Source: Bacteroidales bacterium
GTDB lineage: Bacteria; Bacteroidota; Bacteroidia; Bacteroidales; PUMT01
Reading direction: 5' to 3'
Length of the DNA stretch: 55,072 nt
Assembly: GCA_007120695.1 (NCBI GenBank)
Contig: SKND01000199.1
Location: 1-55,072 of the forward strand
In this document: piece by piece, positions 18,422 to 26,855 of the stretch
How the letters are laid out: each line of letters begins with the position of its first letter
Numbering within the stretch: position 1 is the first letter of the stretch
Notes under the pieces: model-generated
Database searches by the model: none
What the model was told of the DNA's origin: nothing
Seen by the model: only the letters and a program-made list of their open reading frames with translations
Position numbers and translations under genes: made by a program

Positions 18422-19306
18422 ATGATAAAAAAAGCAGTTATTCCGGCAGCCGGTTTTGGTACCAGGTTCCTTCCGGTAACAAAGGCGCAACCAAAAGAGA
18501 TGCTGCCGATTATTGACACTCCTACTATTCAGTATGTAGTTCAGGAATGCGTTGATTCTGGCATAGAAGACATTCTTATTATTTCAGGTAAAGGGAAACG
18601 TTCCATTGAAGATCATTTTGACAGGAATTTTGAACTCGAATCAAGAATCCAGGAAAAGGAAGACGAAGCTTTATATACGCAATTACGACATATAGAAAGC
18701 ATGGCAAATATCCATTTTATTCGTCAGAAGGAATTGAACGGATTGGGTGATGCGATCTACCATGCAAGATTCCATTGTGAGCATGAACCTTTTGCTGTTT
18801 TGCTTGGCGATACGGTTATTGACTCTGTAATACCGGTTACACAGCAATTGATCGATTCATTCGAGCAGTACAGGCAGACTGTAATAGCCGTTGAAAGGGT
18901 TCCGTGGGAAAATGTTTCAAGATATGGTGTTGTTGGTGGTGTGAACCTGAGTGACAGGATACTGCAGTTAAATGAACTAGTTGAGAAACCCGGCCGCAAA
19001 CAAGCGCCTTCCAATTTTGCCATTGCCGGACGTTATATTCTAACTCCTGAGATTTTCAGGGCACTGGAAAAAACACCCCGCGGAAAGGGGAATGAGATTC
19101 AGCTAACCGATGCTTTGAGGATCCTGCTTAAGGAAGAGGGTATTATTGCCACATTAATTGAAGGCAAACGTTATGATATTGGCAATAAAATGGATTTTTT
19201 AAAAACTACGGTGGAGTTTGCCCTGAAACGAAAAGAATTTTCAGTAGATTTTGAAGCTTTTCTTCGTGAAACAATTAAAAATATAGACGATCAAAAAGAG
19301 AAATAA
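18422..19306 (+). CDS. galU: UTP-sugar-1-phosphate uridylyltransferase (GalU-like)
   Basis: 294 aa; 'KKAVIPAAGFGTRFLPVTKAQPKEMLPIIDTPTIQYVVQE', 'GKGNEIQLTDAL'. Confidence 0.88.
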   Translation: MIKKAVIPAAGFGTRFLPVTKAQPKEMLPIIDTPTIQYVVQECVDSGIEDILIISGKGKRSIEDHFDRNFELESRIQEKEDEALYTQLRHIESMANIHFIRQKELNGLGDAIYHARFHCEHEPFAVLLGDTVIDSVIPVTQQLIDSFEQYRQTVIAVERVPWENVSRYGVVGGVNLSDRILQLNELVEKPGRKQAPSNFAIAGRYILTPEIFRALEKTPRGKGNEIQLTDALRILLKEEGIIATLIEGKRYDIGNKMDFLKTTVEFALKRKEFSVDFEAFLRETIKNIDDQKEK

Positions 19307-19340
19307 GCCAAAAAGAGAAATAAGCCAAAAAGAGAAATAA
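19292..19340 (+). repeat. 17-bp tandem repeat (caaaaagagaaataagc), about 2.9 copies, spanning the galU stop codon
   Basis: Copies at 19292-19308, 19309-19325 and 19326-19340; each carries a TAA. Confidence 0.95.
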
Positions 19341-19439
19341 ATTCTTGTCGTTCAGACTGACCAGGGTTTTACCCTGTCATTTGTTGAAAAACCGGTTATT
19401 GTTTTCCGGTTGTTATATGGACTTTATAACTGAAAGCTA

Positions 19440-22400
19440 TCAGGGAATACAGATTCCGATCACCAGTATATCATCAACCTGTTCATGGGCTGCCTGCCAA
19501 CGGTCCAGCGTATTTTCTATCTCTTTCTTTTGTTCTGTCATAGACAATTCATGTATTCTTAAAAGCAGTTCTTTGAATGGCCTTATTTTGAACTTTTTCC
19601 CCTGAGGCCCTCCAAACTGGTCAACCAGTCCGTCGGAAAAGATATAGAATTTGTCGCCGGGCAATAACCCAAGCTCATATAATGTAAAGGAGTCTTTTTC
19701 CAGTACATGAATTCCTACCGGCATTTTATCCGGTTTGTATTCGATAAGTTTCCCTTTCCTGATGAGGTACATCGGGATATATGCCCCCGCATACTGGAGG
19801 TTTTTTCTGTCATCGTCAAACACACAAACAGCTATATCCATACCGTCGCTTGCCTCATCATCCCTGCCTGTTTGCGATAGTGTTGCCTTAATCTTCTGGC
19901 GCAGGGTATTAAGGATTTGATCGGGCCTTATTACACCTGCCACATTCACTATATCATTGAGAAGAGAAACACCCATCATGCTCATGAAAGCTCCCGGAAC
20001 ACCATGACCGGTACAATCTGATGCAACCACAACCACCTTGCCGTTTTTCCTGGTCATCCAGTAAAAATCGCCGCTTACAATATCACGCGGACGGAAAATA
20101 AGGAAATAGCTCCTGAGCAGATCCTCCACTGCCTCTTTCGGGGGCATTACCGCTGTCTGTATTCTGCGGGCGTATATTATAGAGTTTGTCATCTCTTCAT
20201 TTTGTTTAAAAATGTGGTCCCGCTGGGTTTCAATCTCTTTTTTCTGTGTAACTATCTCCCGATTGAATTTAGAAAGATTATCGCGGTGCTTCTCGAGAAT
20301 TTTTTTCTGGTTTTCAATAGTTTTTGTGCGTTGCCTGACCAGCTTCTCAAGCCGCTCTTTATCTTTCTTTAATTTTTGCTCTCTTAAAAGTAAAATTATC
20401 ACAAACAGAAGGACCACAGTTAATACCGATATGACCGGAAACCATCTTGTTTGCCAGAAGGGTGGTTTGATCTGATACGGGAGGTTGAGTGGTTCACTAA
20501 TAGTGCCAAGGATATCTTTTGCCCTGATGCTGATAATATATTCACCCGCTGGAAGATATGGAAGCTCCAGCACCGGATCACCGGTCCATTCCGACCATCT
20601 TCTGGTTAAACCCGTTATATAATACTGAAACATGACTGATCCCTCTTTAATATATGAGGGGGCACTTATGCTGATCCTCAAAGCATTGTTTGCATACTCC
20701 AGATTTATATTATCGGGAGTGATAAGGTTTCCGGAAAGTTCCCTGATATCTTTGAGGAATACACCGAATTGCCTTCCGGTTTCAATTCTGCTACCGGGGG
20801 TAATTCTGTAAAGTTGATCAAACCCGTTTACGGCGTATATATCTCCGTCTTCTGAAACATAAATACTGTTTAGGTTATCAAGCAGATTTAAATAATTTGT
20901 TCTGATGGGCGGGATTTCATGATCGGATGTAAATGAACCCCATTGTGCACCTGTTTTTATCCATGTATAGTCTTTCTGGTAGAAAAAGAGGGCTGATGAT
21001 TCTTCAAAAATAAAGTTACGGTCAGGGGTCAGCCGACCGGTTTCCGGATTAAACAAATAAACAGTATCTGCCGTAAAGGTTCTGATTTCACCGTCTATTT
21101 TTCTTGCCACGGGAGAGTTGAACCTTCTGCCCGGCAGGTAAATGGCATCATAACTATAATTGTTTTCATCCTGTCTTACAGACATGAACACGTCAAACTC
21201 TGTTGTGACCAATTTGCGACCCTGATCAATCTCAACTATACTAATTGCCCGGAAATTATTTTCCGGCAGTAGAGGTATGACAGACCATATTATTTCGTTT
21301 CGTGATGCAAGATATGCTCCGTCGTCGGCCCCGATAAGAAGTGAATTGCTGTTATATTCAGATTTTTCAAGAAAATGGATGTTTTTGCCTCTCAGTATGC
21401 TTGTGGCTGTTCCGTTTACTACCTGGAAAAGCCCAAGATTAGTGGCAACAAAAAGAGAGCCGTCCAGCACGGCAAACTGCTGAACCTTCCCCCGCACTCC
21501 GGGAATCTGCTTATATGTATATGTAATTGACTGAAGCTGCTGAATTGTTCTGATTATTGGTTCCTGCTCCTGTACCTCCTGTACTTCCTGTATCTCCTGT
21601 ATTTCAGAAATTTGTAGTTCATCCTGATCAACTGTCTCAATCTCATCATCCCTTCCTGTAATCCGGTTAAAAAGCCTGGAAATAAATCCACTTCTCTTCT
21701 CTTCAGGCCCTTCCTGCGGATCCTCAGGTTCTTCCTGCAGGTATTCAGGCCTTTCCTGCGGATCCTCAGGTTCTTCCTGCAGGCCTTCAGGTTCTCCCTG
21801 CGGCTCTTTTTGCTCTTGCTGATCAATTGTCTTTTCATCAACATAAATCTCTTCCTGCTCACGGACCGGATCCGGAGCGGGTTCTCCAGGCAGGATTTGT
21901 GGCTCATCGATTACCTCTGTTAGCCTGTAATCACGCTCTTCACCAAGATAAAACAGGCCCTCACTGGTGCCGGCATAAATTATGTCGTCGTGAAAAACAG
22001 ATATATGCAGGTTACCCCTCAGTCCGGGATATTCTGAAAATGACCTGACTGGGAGCGCAAGATCTGCCCTTGTAATCCCCATGCCATGTGCTATCCATAA
22101 ACCACCCTCGTTGTCTGTTCCCATAGAGCTTATCTCATCATCAGGAAGGCCGTTATAGTAATTAAGCATATTTACCTCCCTTGGGCCGGAAGGATTTATT
22201 ATCATACATCCACCATTTACTGTAGAAAGGACAAATTCTTCCGGACTGACTGAAATACCACCGTTAAGCAGATTTTCCCTGAAGAAATTTTCCCGGGGAA
22301 GCGGGAATTGTGCCAGGTTTTGACCGGAATAACTATACAGTTTATTGGCTGAAGATCCAAAAAATTGTCTGCCTCCATGATTGAAAGAAAAAGTAAAATC

Positions 22401-23084
22401 TTCTCCGGGCGTAAGGGTTGCTATCATTTCCGGCTCCCCTGCGGGGTTATACAAAAAGATGCCGGTATAATTATTCACATAGAACATTTGTCCTCCCAGA
22501 ACAAAGAAGTCCGACATATGAATATCCGGATCGGTATGGCTTACAAGAGTATCAACAGATGTTCCATTATGCATGCTTACCAGGCAGACGACATGCGGTG
22601 ATACGGCAATAACCCCTTCATCTGTTTTAATAAGTTTATAATAATCGCCTTCTGAAGGTGATTTAAGTATTAGTTCTTGTTCGTATGTGCCTTTTTCATT
22701 CTGTATAAAATAACCCACTCCATCTTCTGTGCTATAATATAATCTGTTGTTGTATGCGATAGAAACAGGCCTTCCCGTCAGACCCATATTTTGCCATTGC
22801 AGCCCATCGAATACATAAATCCCATTCCGGTTATGAATGTACATCTGCCCGTTCACATCCTGCACAAATCCCAGATTTGTGTTACTGACCCTGTCAGGCA
22901 GGTTAAAATGGATGAGAAATGGGTTTCCTTCGCGTGACCAGGCCGGAGTAGACACCATTACAGCAATAAATATTATCAGGTATGGCAGACTCTTCATCCC
23001 GGAAACTTTCAAAGTTGCTGTTTGTCTTTTATAAAGTACAAATATAATAAGGATCAATCGGGGATCTGCCCCGGAGTAGTTCAT
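19440..23084 (-). CDS. Beta-propeller/Y_Y_Y sensor protein with C-terminal SpoIIE (PP2C) phosphatase domain
   Basis: 1214 aa; signal peptide, propeller repeats, Y_Y_Y-like region before a TM, coiled coil, then 'FRPRDIVSGDFYWM...VVASDCTGHGVPGAFMSMMG...FSDGLVDQFGG'. Confidence 0.88.
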   Translation of the reverse strand: MNYSGADPRLILIIFVLYKRQTATLKVSGMKSLPYLIIFIAVMVSTPAWSREGNPFLIHFNLPDRVSNTNLGFVQDVNGQMYIHNRNGIYVFDGLQWQNMGLTGRPVSIAYNNRLYYSTEDGVGYFIQNEKGTYEQELILKSPSEGDYYKLIKTDEGVIAVSPHVVCLVSMHNGTSVDTLVSHTDPDIHMSDFFVLGGQMFYVNNYTGIFLYNPAGEPEMIATLTPGEDFTFSFNHGGRQFFGSSANKLYSYSGQNLAQFPLPRENFFRENLLNGGISVSPEEFVLSTVNGGCMIINPSGPREVNMLNYYNGLPDDEISSMGTDNEGGLWIAHGMGITRADLALPVRSFSEYPGLRGNLHISVFHDDIIYAGTSEGLFYLGEERDYRLTEVIDEPQILPGEPAPDPVREQEEIYVDEKTIDQQEQKEPQGEPEGLQEEPEDPQERPEYLQEEPEDPQEGPEEKRSGFISRLFNRITGRDDEIETVDQDELQISEIQEIQEVQEVQEQEPIIRTIQQLQSITYTYKQIPGVRGKVQQFAVLDGSLFVATNLGLFQVVNGTATSILRGKNIHFLEKSEYNSNSLLIGADDGAYLASRNEIIWSVIPLLPENNFRAISIVEIDQGRKLVTTEFDVFMSVRQDENNYSYDAIYLPGRRFNSPVARKIDGEIRTFTADTVYLFNPETGRLTPDRNFIFEESSALFFYQKDYTWIKTGAQWGSFTSDHEIPPIRTNYLNLLDNLNSIYVSEDGDIYAVNGFDQLYRITPGSRIETGRQFGVFLKDIRELSGNLITPDNINLEYANNALRISISAPSYIKEGSVMFQYYITGLTRRWSEWTGDPVLELPYLPAGEYIISIRAKDILGTISEPLNLPYQIKPPFWQTRWFPVISVLTVVLLFVIILLLREQKLKKDKERLEKLVRQRTKTIENQKKILEKHRDNLSKFNREIVTQKKEIETQRDHIFKQNEEMTNSIIYARRIQTAVMPPKEAVEDLLRSYFLIFRPRDIVSGDFYWMTRKNGKVVVVASDCTGHGVPGAFMSMMGVSLLNDIVNVAGVIRPDQILNTLRQKIKATLSQTGRDDEASDGMDIAVCVFDDDRKNLQYAGAYIPMYLIRKGKLIEYKPDKMPVGIHVLEKDSFTLYELGLLPGDKFYIFSDGLVDQFGGPQGKKFKIRPFKELLLRIHELSMTEQKKEIENTLDRWQAAHEQVDDILVIGICIP
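21700..21830 (-). repeat. 42-bp-period in-frame repeat encoding a Glu/Pro/Gln linker
   Basis: 'ttcctgcggatcctcaggttcttcctgcagg' recurs at 21711 and 21753; peptide ...EEPEDPQERPEYLQ EEPEDPQEGPEEKR. Confidence 0.85.
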
Positions 23085-23791
23085 TGTTGGTTATCCGGAT
23101 CTGCATTGCAGTGCTCTACGAGCTTGTCTGTTGCTTCAGCCATTCCCAGGTCACCTGCCCTTCTCCAGTCTGAGCATGCATTTTCCAGCTGGCCCAGTTT
23201 GTGCAGCGATTTTCCGCGCCTGAAATAGCACTGTGCAATACCCGGGTCTATCTCAAGAACCCTGCTGTAATCTTCTGCGGCCCCTGCATAATCGCCCAGT
23301 GCGTCTTTGGCAATGCCCCTGTTATAAAACGTTGATATTTTGTCATTTTCATTGTCGAGGGCGAGGGTGTAATCTTCAACAGCTTCCTGGTATTCGCCCA
23401 GCGCATAACGGGCAAGTGCCCTGTTGTAATAGGTAATTGCCAGATCCTGATCAGGCCCGGATGAGGTTCCTGATTCTATAACATTGCCTCGTCTGTCGGT
23501 TATTGTAAGTTTTACTCCCCCTGTTGCGCGGGTAGCTATTTCTATTGCAGTGGTGTAATCCCGTACTGCACTTTCGAAATCCTCGAGGTTATAGTGTGAC
23601 GAGCCTCTAAGGACATAGGCTGACATATGGTCGGGATTGATCTCTATTGCCTTTGAAAGATCGGCCATAGCTCCATTGTAATTACCCATATTAAATTTTA
23701 CCAGTGCAATATTATAATACTGAAAATCAGTCTGGGCATGAATATTGAGGGATAAAGCGGTAACGGACATTATAAAAACGAGAACTTTCAT
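23081..23791 (-). CDS. Tetratricopeptide repeat protein
   Basis: 236 aa; signal peptide; TPRs such as 'AMADLSKAIEINPDHMSAYVLRGSSHYNLEDFESAVRDYTTAIEI'; overlaps the downstream SpoIIE gene by 4 bp. Confidence 0.9.
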   Translation of the reverse strand: MKVLVFIMSVTALSLNIHAQTDFQYYNIALVKFNMGNYNGAMADLSKAIEINPDHMSAYVLRGSSHYNLEDFESAVRDYTTAIEIATRATGGVKLTITDRRGNVIESGTSSGPDQDLAITYYNRALARYALGEYQEAVEDYTLALDNENDKISTFYNRGIAKDALGDYAGAAEDYSRVLEIDPGIAQCYFRRGKSLHKLGQLENACSDWRRAGDLGMAEATDKLVEHCNADPDNQQ

Positions 23792-23960
23792 GGCAGTTGT
23801 TTTACAGATTAATCAAACAAAATAGTTGTTTTTAAATACAAAAAAAAGTTTGACCTTTGTCCTGAATGCAACAATGCTTAAACTGGCCGTAAAAAGATAT
23901 TAACAATAATAACAATTTGAACCGGCATAATGTTATAACGATATTCAAATTAAATTTAAT

Positions 23961-24779
23961 ATGAAGTTTATTAAGATTATATTTTCAATTGCTATTATTG
24001 CCTTTTCAGGGTGTTCAATGCCCGTAGCACTGGTGGTGCCCAGGCAGGAACCTCCGGTAACAAAGGGGAAGTTTGCGGCGGGAATGCAGGAGAGTATGCA
24101 GCATGATGAGCGCAGCGGGTTTTATTATGACTTTGGATATGACAGGGCCAACCTTTACCTGAACCTTGCAGTCGGCGATCCCGAAGTTATAATGAAGATT
24201 GCATACTTTGGATTTACGGTATGGATTGACAGGACGGGAGGTAAGAATCAGGATCAGGGTTTCAGGTTTCCTACAGGGATCAGGACACGGCAAAATCAAA
24301 CAGTAGGTCAGGGAGGACTGGCTGTTGCAGCCGGTTTACGCGGAGGTGATGTGAGCAATCTTATTGAAATATCCGAAGAGATTGACCTGATAGGTATCTA
24401 CGGCACTTCGGTCAGAAGAGTTAAGATGAGGGACAGCAGGATCAGGGTAATAGCAGAGGTTGCTGATGATGTCCTGTTTTACAGGGCGGTTATTCCTTAT
24501 GAAGTGCTGGGATTCGGGTATGACCCCCTGTCAGCAAGGTCAGTTATAAACATTGGCCTGGAGACGGGACATTTTGAGCCGCCGTCAGCTTCTGAAATGC
24601 GACGGCAGCGAACCACGTCGGGTGACATGGTGGGACGCCCCGGAGGAATGACAGGCCAGTATCCGGGACAGTATCCCGGCAGGATGCCGGACCGTGGTAT
24701 GCTGGAGCAGCGCTCGTCTGAAATAAACAGGCTGTCAAGACCGACGAGGTTGTGGCTGGCCCTTGAATTTGAAAGGTAA
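23961..24779 (+). CDS. hypothetical lipoprotein with GQYPGQYPGRMP C-terminal segment
   Basis: 272 aa; lipobox 'IIAFSGCSMP'. Confidence 0.75.
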   Translation: MKFIKIIFSIAIIAFSGCSMPVALVVPRQEPPVTKGKFAAGMQESMQHDERSGFYYDFGYDRANLYLNLAVGDPEVIMKIAYFGFTVWIDRTGGKNQDQGFRFPTGIRTRQNQTVGQGGLAVAAGLRGGDVSNLIEISEEIDLIGIYGTSVRRVKMRDSRIRVIAEVADDVLFYRAVIPYEVLGFGYDPLSARSVINIGLETGHFEPPSASEMRRQRTTSGDMVGRPGGMTGQYPGQYPGRMPDRGMLEQRSSEINRLSRPTRLWLALEFER

Positions 24780-24805
24780 ACCGGTTAACTTTAAACAATA
24801 CTATC

Positions 24806-25621
24806 ATGTTCAGAATTTATTTACTAATTCCGTTAATTTTTTTGACATACTGTACTTCACCCTTGCCAGAAACTATGATCGTAGCACACAGGGGGGCTTC
24901 ATATGATGCACCCGAAAATACCATACCGGCATTTTTGCTTGCCTGGGAGCAGGGAGCTGATGCTATTGAGGGAGATTTCTTTCTTACTGCCGACGGGGAG
25001 ATTGTATGCATACATGATCCTCGTACATCAAGGGTTTCAGATACTGATACCGAGGTAGCAAATGCAACACTTGAAGAATTGAGGCAGCTGGATGTAGGAT
25101 CATGGAAAGGTCAGGAGTGGGCCGGCACAGGCATACCGACACTTGGGGAAGTATTTGAGATTGTTCCTGCCGGAAAAAAGATTTTTGTTGAGATTAAGTC
25201 GGGGACAGAGATATTGCCGGTATTGTATGAGGAGCTTGACAGATCGGGATTAAGGAATGAGCAGATAGTCATAATTTCATTCAACGCCGATGTGATAGAG
25301 GGAGTGAAGTCGGCCAGGCCCGAACATAATGCATACTGGTTGTCGGGCCTCAGCCAGGATGATTATGGCAATGTCGTTCCGGATGTGAAGACCGTAATTG
25401 AAACATTGGACAGGACCGGGGCAGATGGTTTTTCTTCGCATCACGGATTGGTAACTGCCGGATATATTGAGCAAATAAAAGATGCCGGCTATGAATATCA
25501 CGTCTGGACGGTTAATGATCCTGAAAGGGCATGGGAACTGAAGCAGCATGGTGCCTTATCAATCACAACTGATATTCCCGGCCGGGTAAGGGAGTATTTT
25601 CTTACACAGAAATCAAAATAA
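24806..25621 (+). CDS. Glycerophosphodiester phosphodiesterase family lipoprotein
   Basis: 271 aa; 'MIVAHRGASYDAPENTIPAFLLAWEQGADAIEGDFFLTADGEIVCIHD'. Confidence 0.92.
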   Translation: MFRIYLLIPLIFLTYCTSPLPETMIVAHRGASYDAPENTIPAFLLAWEQGADAIEGDFFLTADGEIVCIHDPRTSRVSDTDTEVANATLEELRQLDVGSWKGQEWAGTGIPTLGEVFEIVPAGKKIFVEIKSGTEILPVLYEELDRSGLRNEQIVIISFNADVIEGVKSARPEHNAYWLSGLSQDDYGNVVPDVKTVIETLDRTGADGFSSHHGLVTAGYIEQIKDAGYEYHVWTVNDPERAWELKQHGALSITTDIPGRVREYFLTQKSK

Positions 25622-25719
25622 CACCAGGAGTCCCGGTTTTATTGATTTGACTTTGCTTGCATCTAATCATGGAGAGATGTTAATATGTTTTAATTCCTTA
25701 TCTTTGTCCCCTAAAGAGA

Positions 25720-26355
25720 ATGATTACGATGGAAAACGAAGCAGTAAAAATCCGTTACTCGAAACTGGCAGATGATGCCTGCTGTTTATCGTGCGGAGGA
25801 GCGCTGGAGAAGAGCAGCGCATCGCCCGGGGAGGTGTGTATTGATCTTGGAAGCGGTCGCGGAACAGATGTATTGAGACTGGCCGGTATAGTTGGATCAG
25901 AAGGGTTTGTATATGGTGTTGATGTAACGCCAGGGATGATCAGAAAAGGCAAATCTGCCGCTGAAAAGCTTGGTATTGACAATGCGGAGTTCCTGCAGTC
26001 GGAACTTACAGAGATACCACTCGAAAGTGAGACGGCAGATCTTGTAATTTCTAATTGTGTTATAAACCATGTTAGCCGCAAGGACCTGGTCTGGCAGGAG
26101 ATTTTCCGCCTCCTTAAAACCGGCGGGCGCTTTGTGGTTAGTGATATTTATTCGGTTAATCCGGTGTCTGATCAGTATAGCTCTGATCCGGAGGCCATTG
26201 CAGAGTGCTGGGCCGGAGCTGTCACCAAAAATGAGTATCTGGCCGGGGTCCGGCAGGCCGGTTTTAAAGATGTTGTCATTCTAGAGGAGAGCAAACCGTA
26301 TAAAAAAGGAGAGATTGAGGTTTGCAGTATTACCCTTTCGGGGAACAAGAGGTAA
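25720..26355 (+). CDS. class I SAM-dependent methyltransferase, arsenite methyltransferase (ArsM)-like
   Basis: 211 aa; 'DLGSGRGTDVLRLA', 'YGVDVTPGMI', 'VISNCVINHV', 'FVVSDIY', 'AECWAGA'; N-terminal 'DDACCLSCGG'. Confidence 0.75.
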   Translation: MITMENEAVKIRYSKLADDACCLSCGGALEKSSASPGEVCIDLGSGRGTDVLRLAGIVGSEGFVYGVDVTPGMIRKGKSAAEKLGIDNAEFLQSELTEIPLESETADLVISNCVINHVSRKDLVWQEIFRLLKTGGRFVVSDIYSVNPVSDQYSSDPEAIAECWAGAVTKNEYLAGVRQAGFKDVVILEESKPYKKGEIEVCSITLSGNKR

Positions 26356-26402
26356 ATGGAGATTAATTAGAGTACTTCAATAAAGTCAGTGTCTGAATCA
26401 AA

Positions 26403-26855
26403 ATGGACAGACTAGTTAACCAATTCAAAAATTATACTATGAAACAACTGGGTGTTTTAATGCTGTTTTTATCAGTGCTTGTTATAGTTTCGTGCGACAA
26501 GGATGAAGACGAGGTGTCAGACAGGTTCAGGTTTCTTACAAGCGTTGATTGGGAATCCGACAGCCTGCTTGTGAACGGGATGGAAGCAGGCGGCGATGGC
26601 CAGATGCTTGAAAACTTCAGGGGTACTGCCAGGTTTAACGAAGACGGAACAGGAAGTTTTGGAGGGATTACCGGCACGTGGGCGTTCTCACAGGATGAGA
26701 CCGAACTTATAATAAATACTGAAGAGTTGCCATTTGCCCTGACAACAAAAATTATTGAGCTGACTGCCTCATCACTCAAGGTCACGGCAAATTTTCCGAA
26801 CCCCTTAAATCCGGTAGATCAGCTTAAGATCAGAATGACATTCAAGGCACAATGA
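26403..26855 (+). CDS. small lipoprotein (lipocalin-like fold suspected)
   Basis: 150 aa; the second Met (MKQLGVLMLFLSVLVIVSCDKDEDE) gives a signal peptide and lipobox; overlaps the next gene by 4 bp. Confidence 0.7.
   Translation: MDRLVNQFKNYTMKQLGVLMLFLSVLVIVSCDKDEDEVSDRFRFLTSVDWESDSLLVNGMEAGGDGQMLENFRGTARFNEDGTGSFGGITGTWAFSQDETELIINTEELPFALTTKIIELTASSLKVTANFPNPLNPVDQLKIRMTFKAQ

Noticed and set aside
21554-21907. 117-aa ORF (Arg/Lys-rich, repetitive) on the minus strand
   Set aside because: Alternate frame of the repeat region in the SpoIIE-sensor gene; its regular composition is a by-product of the 42-bp repeat.
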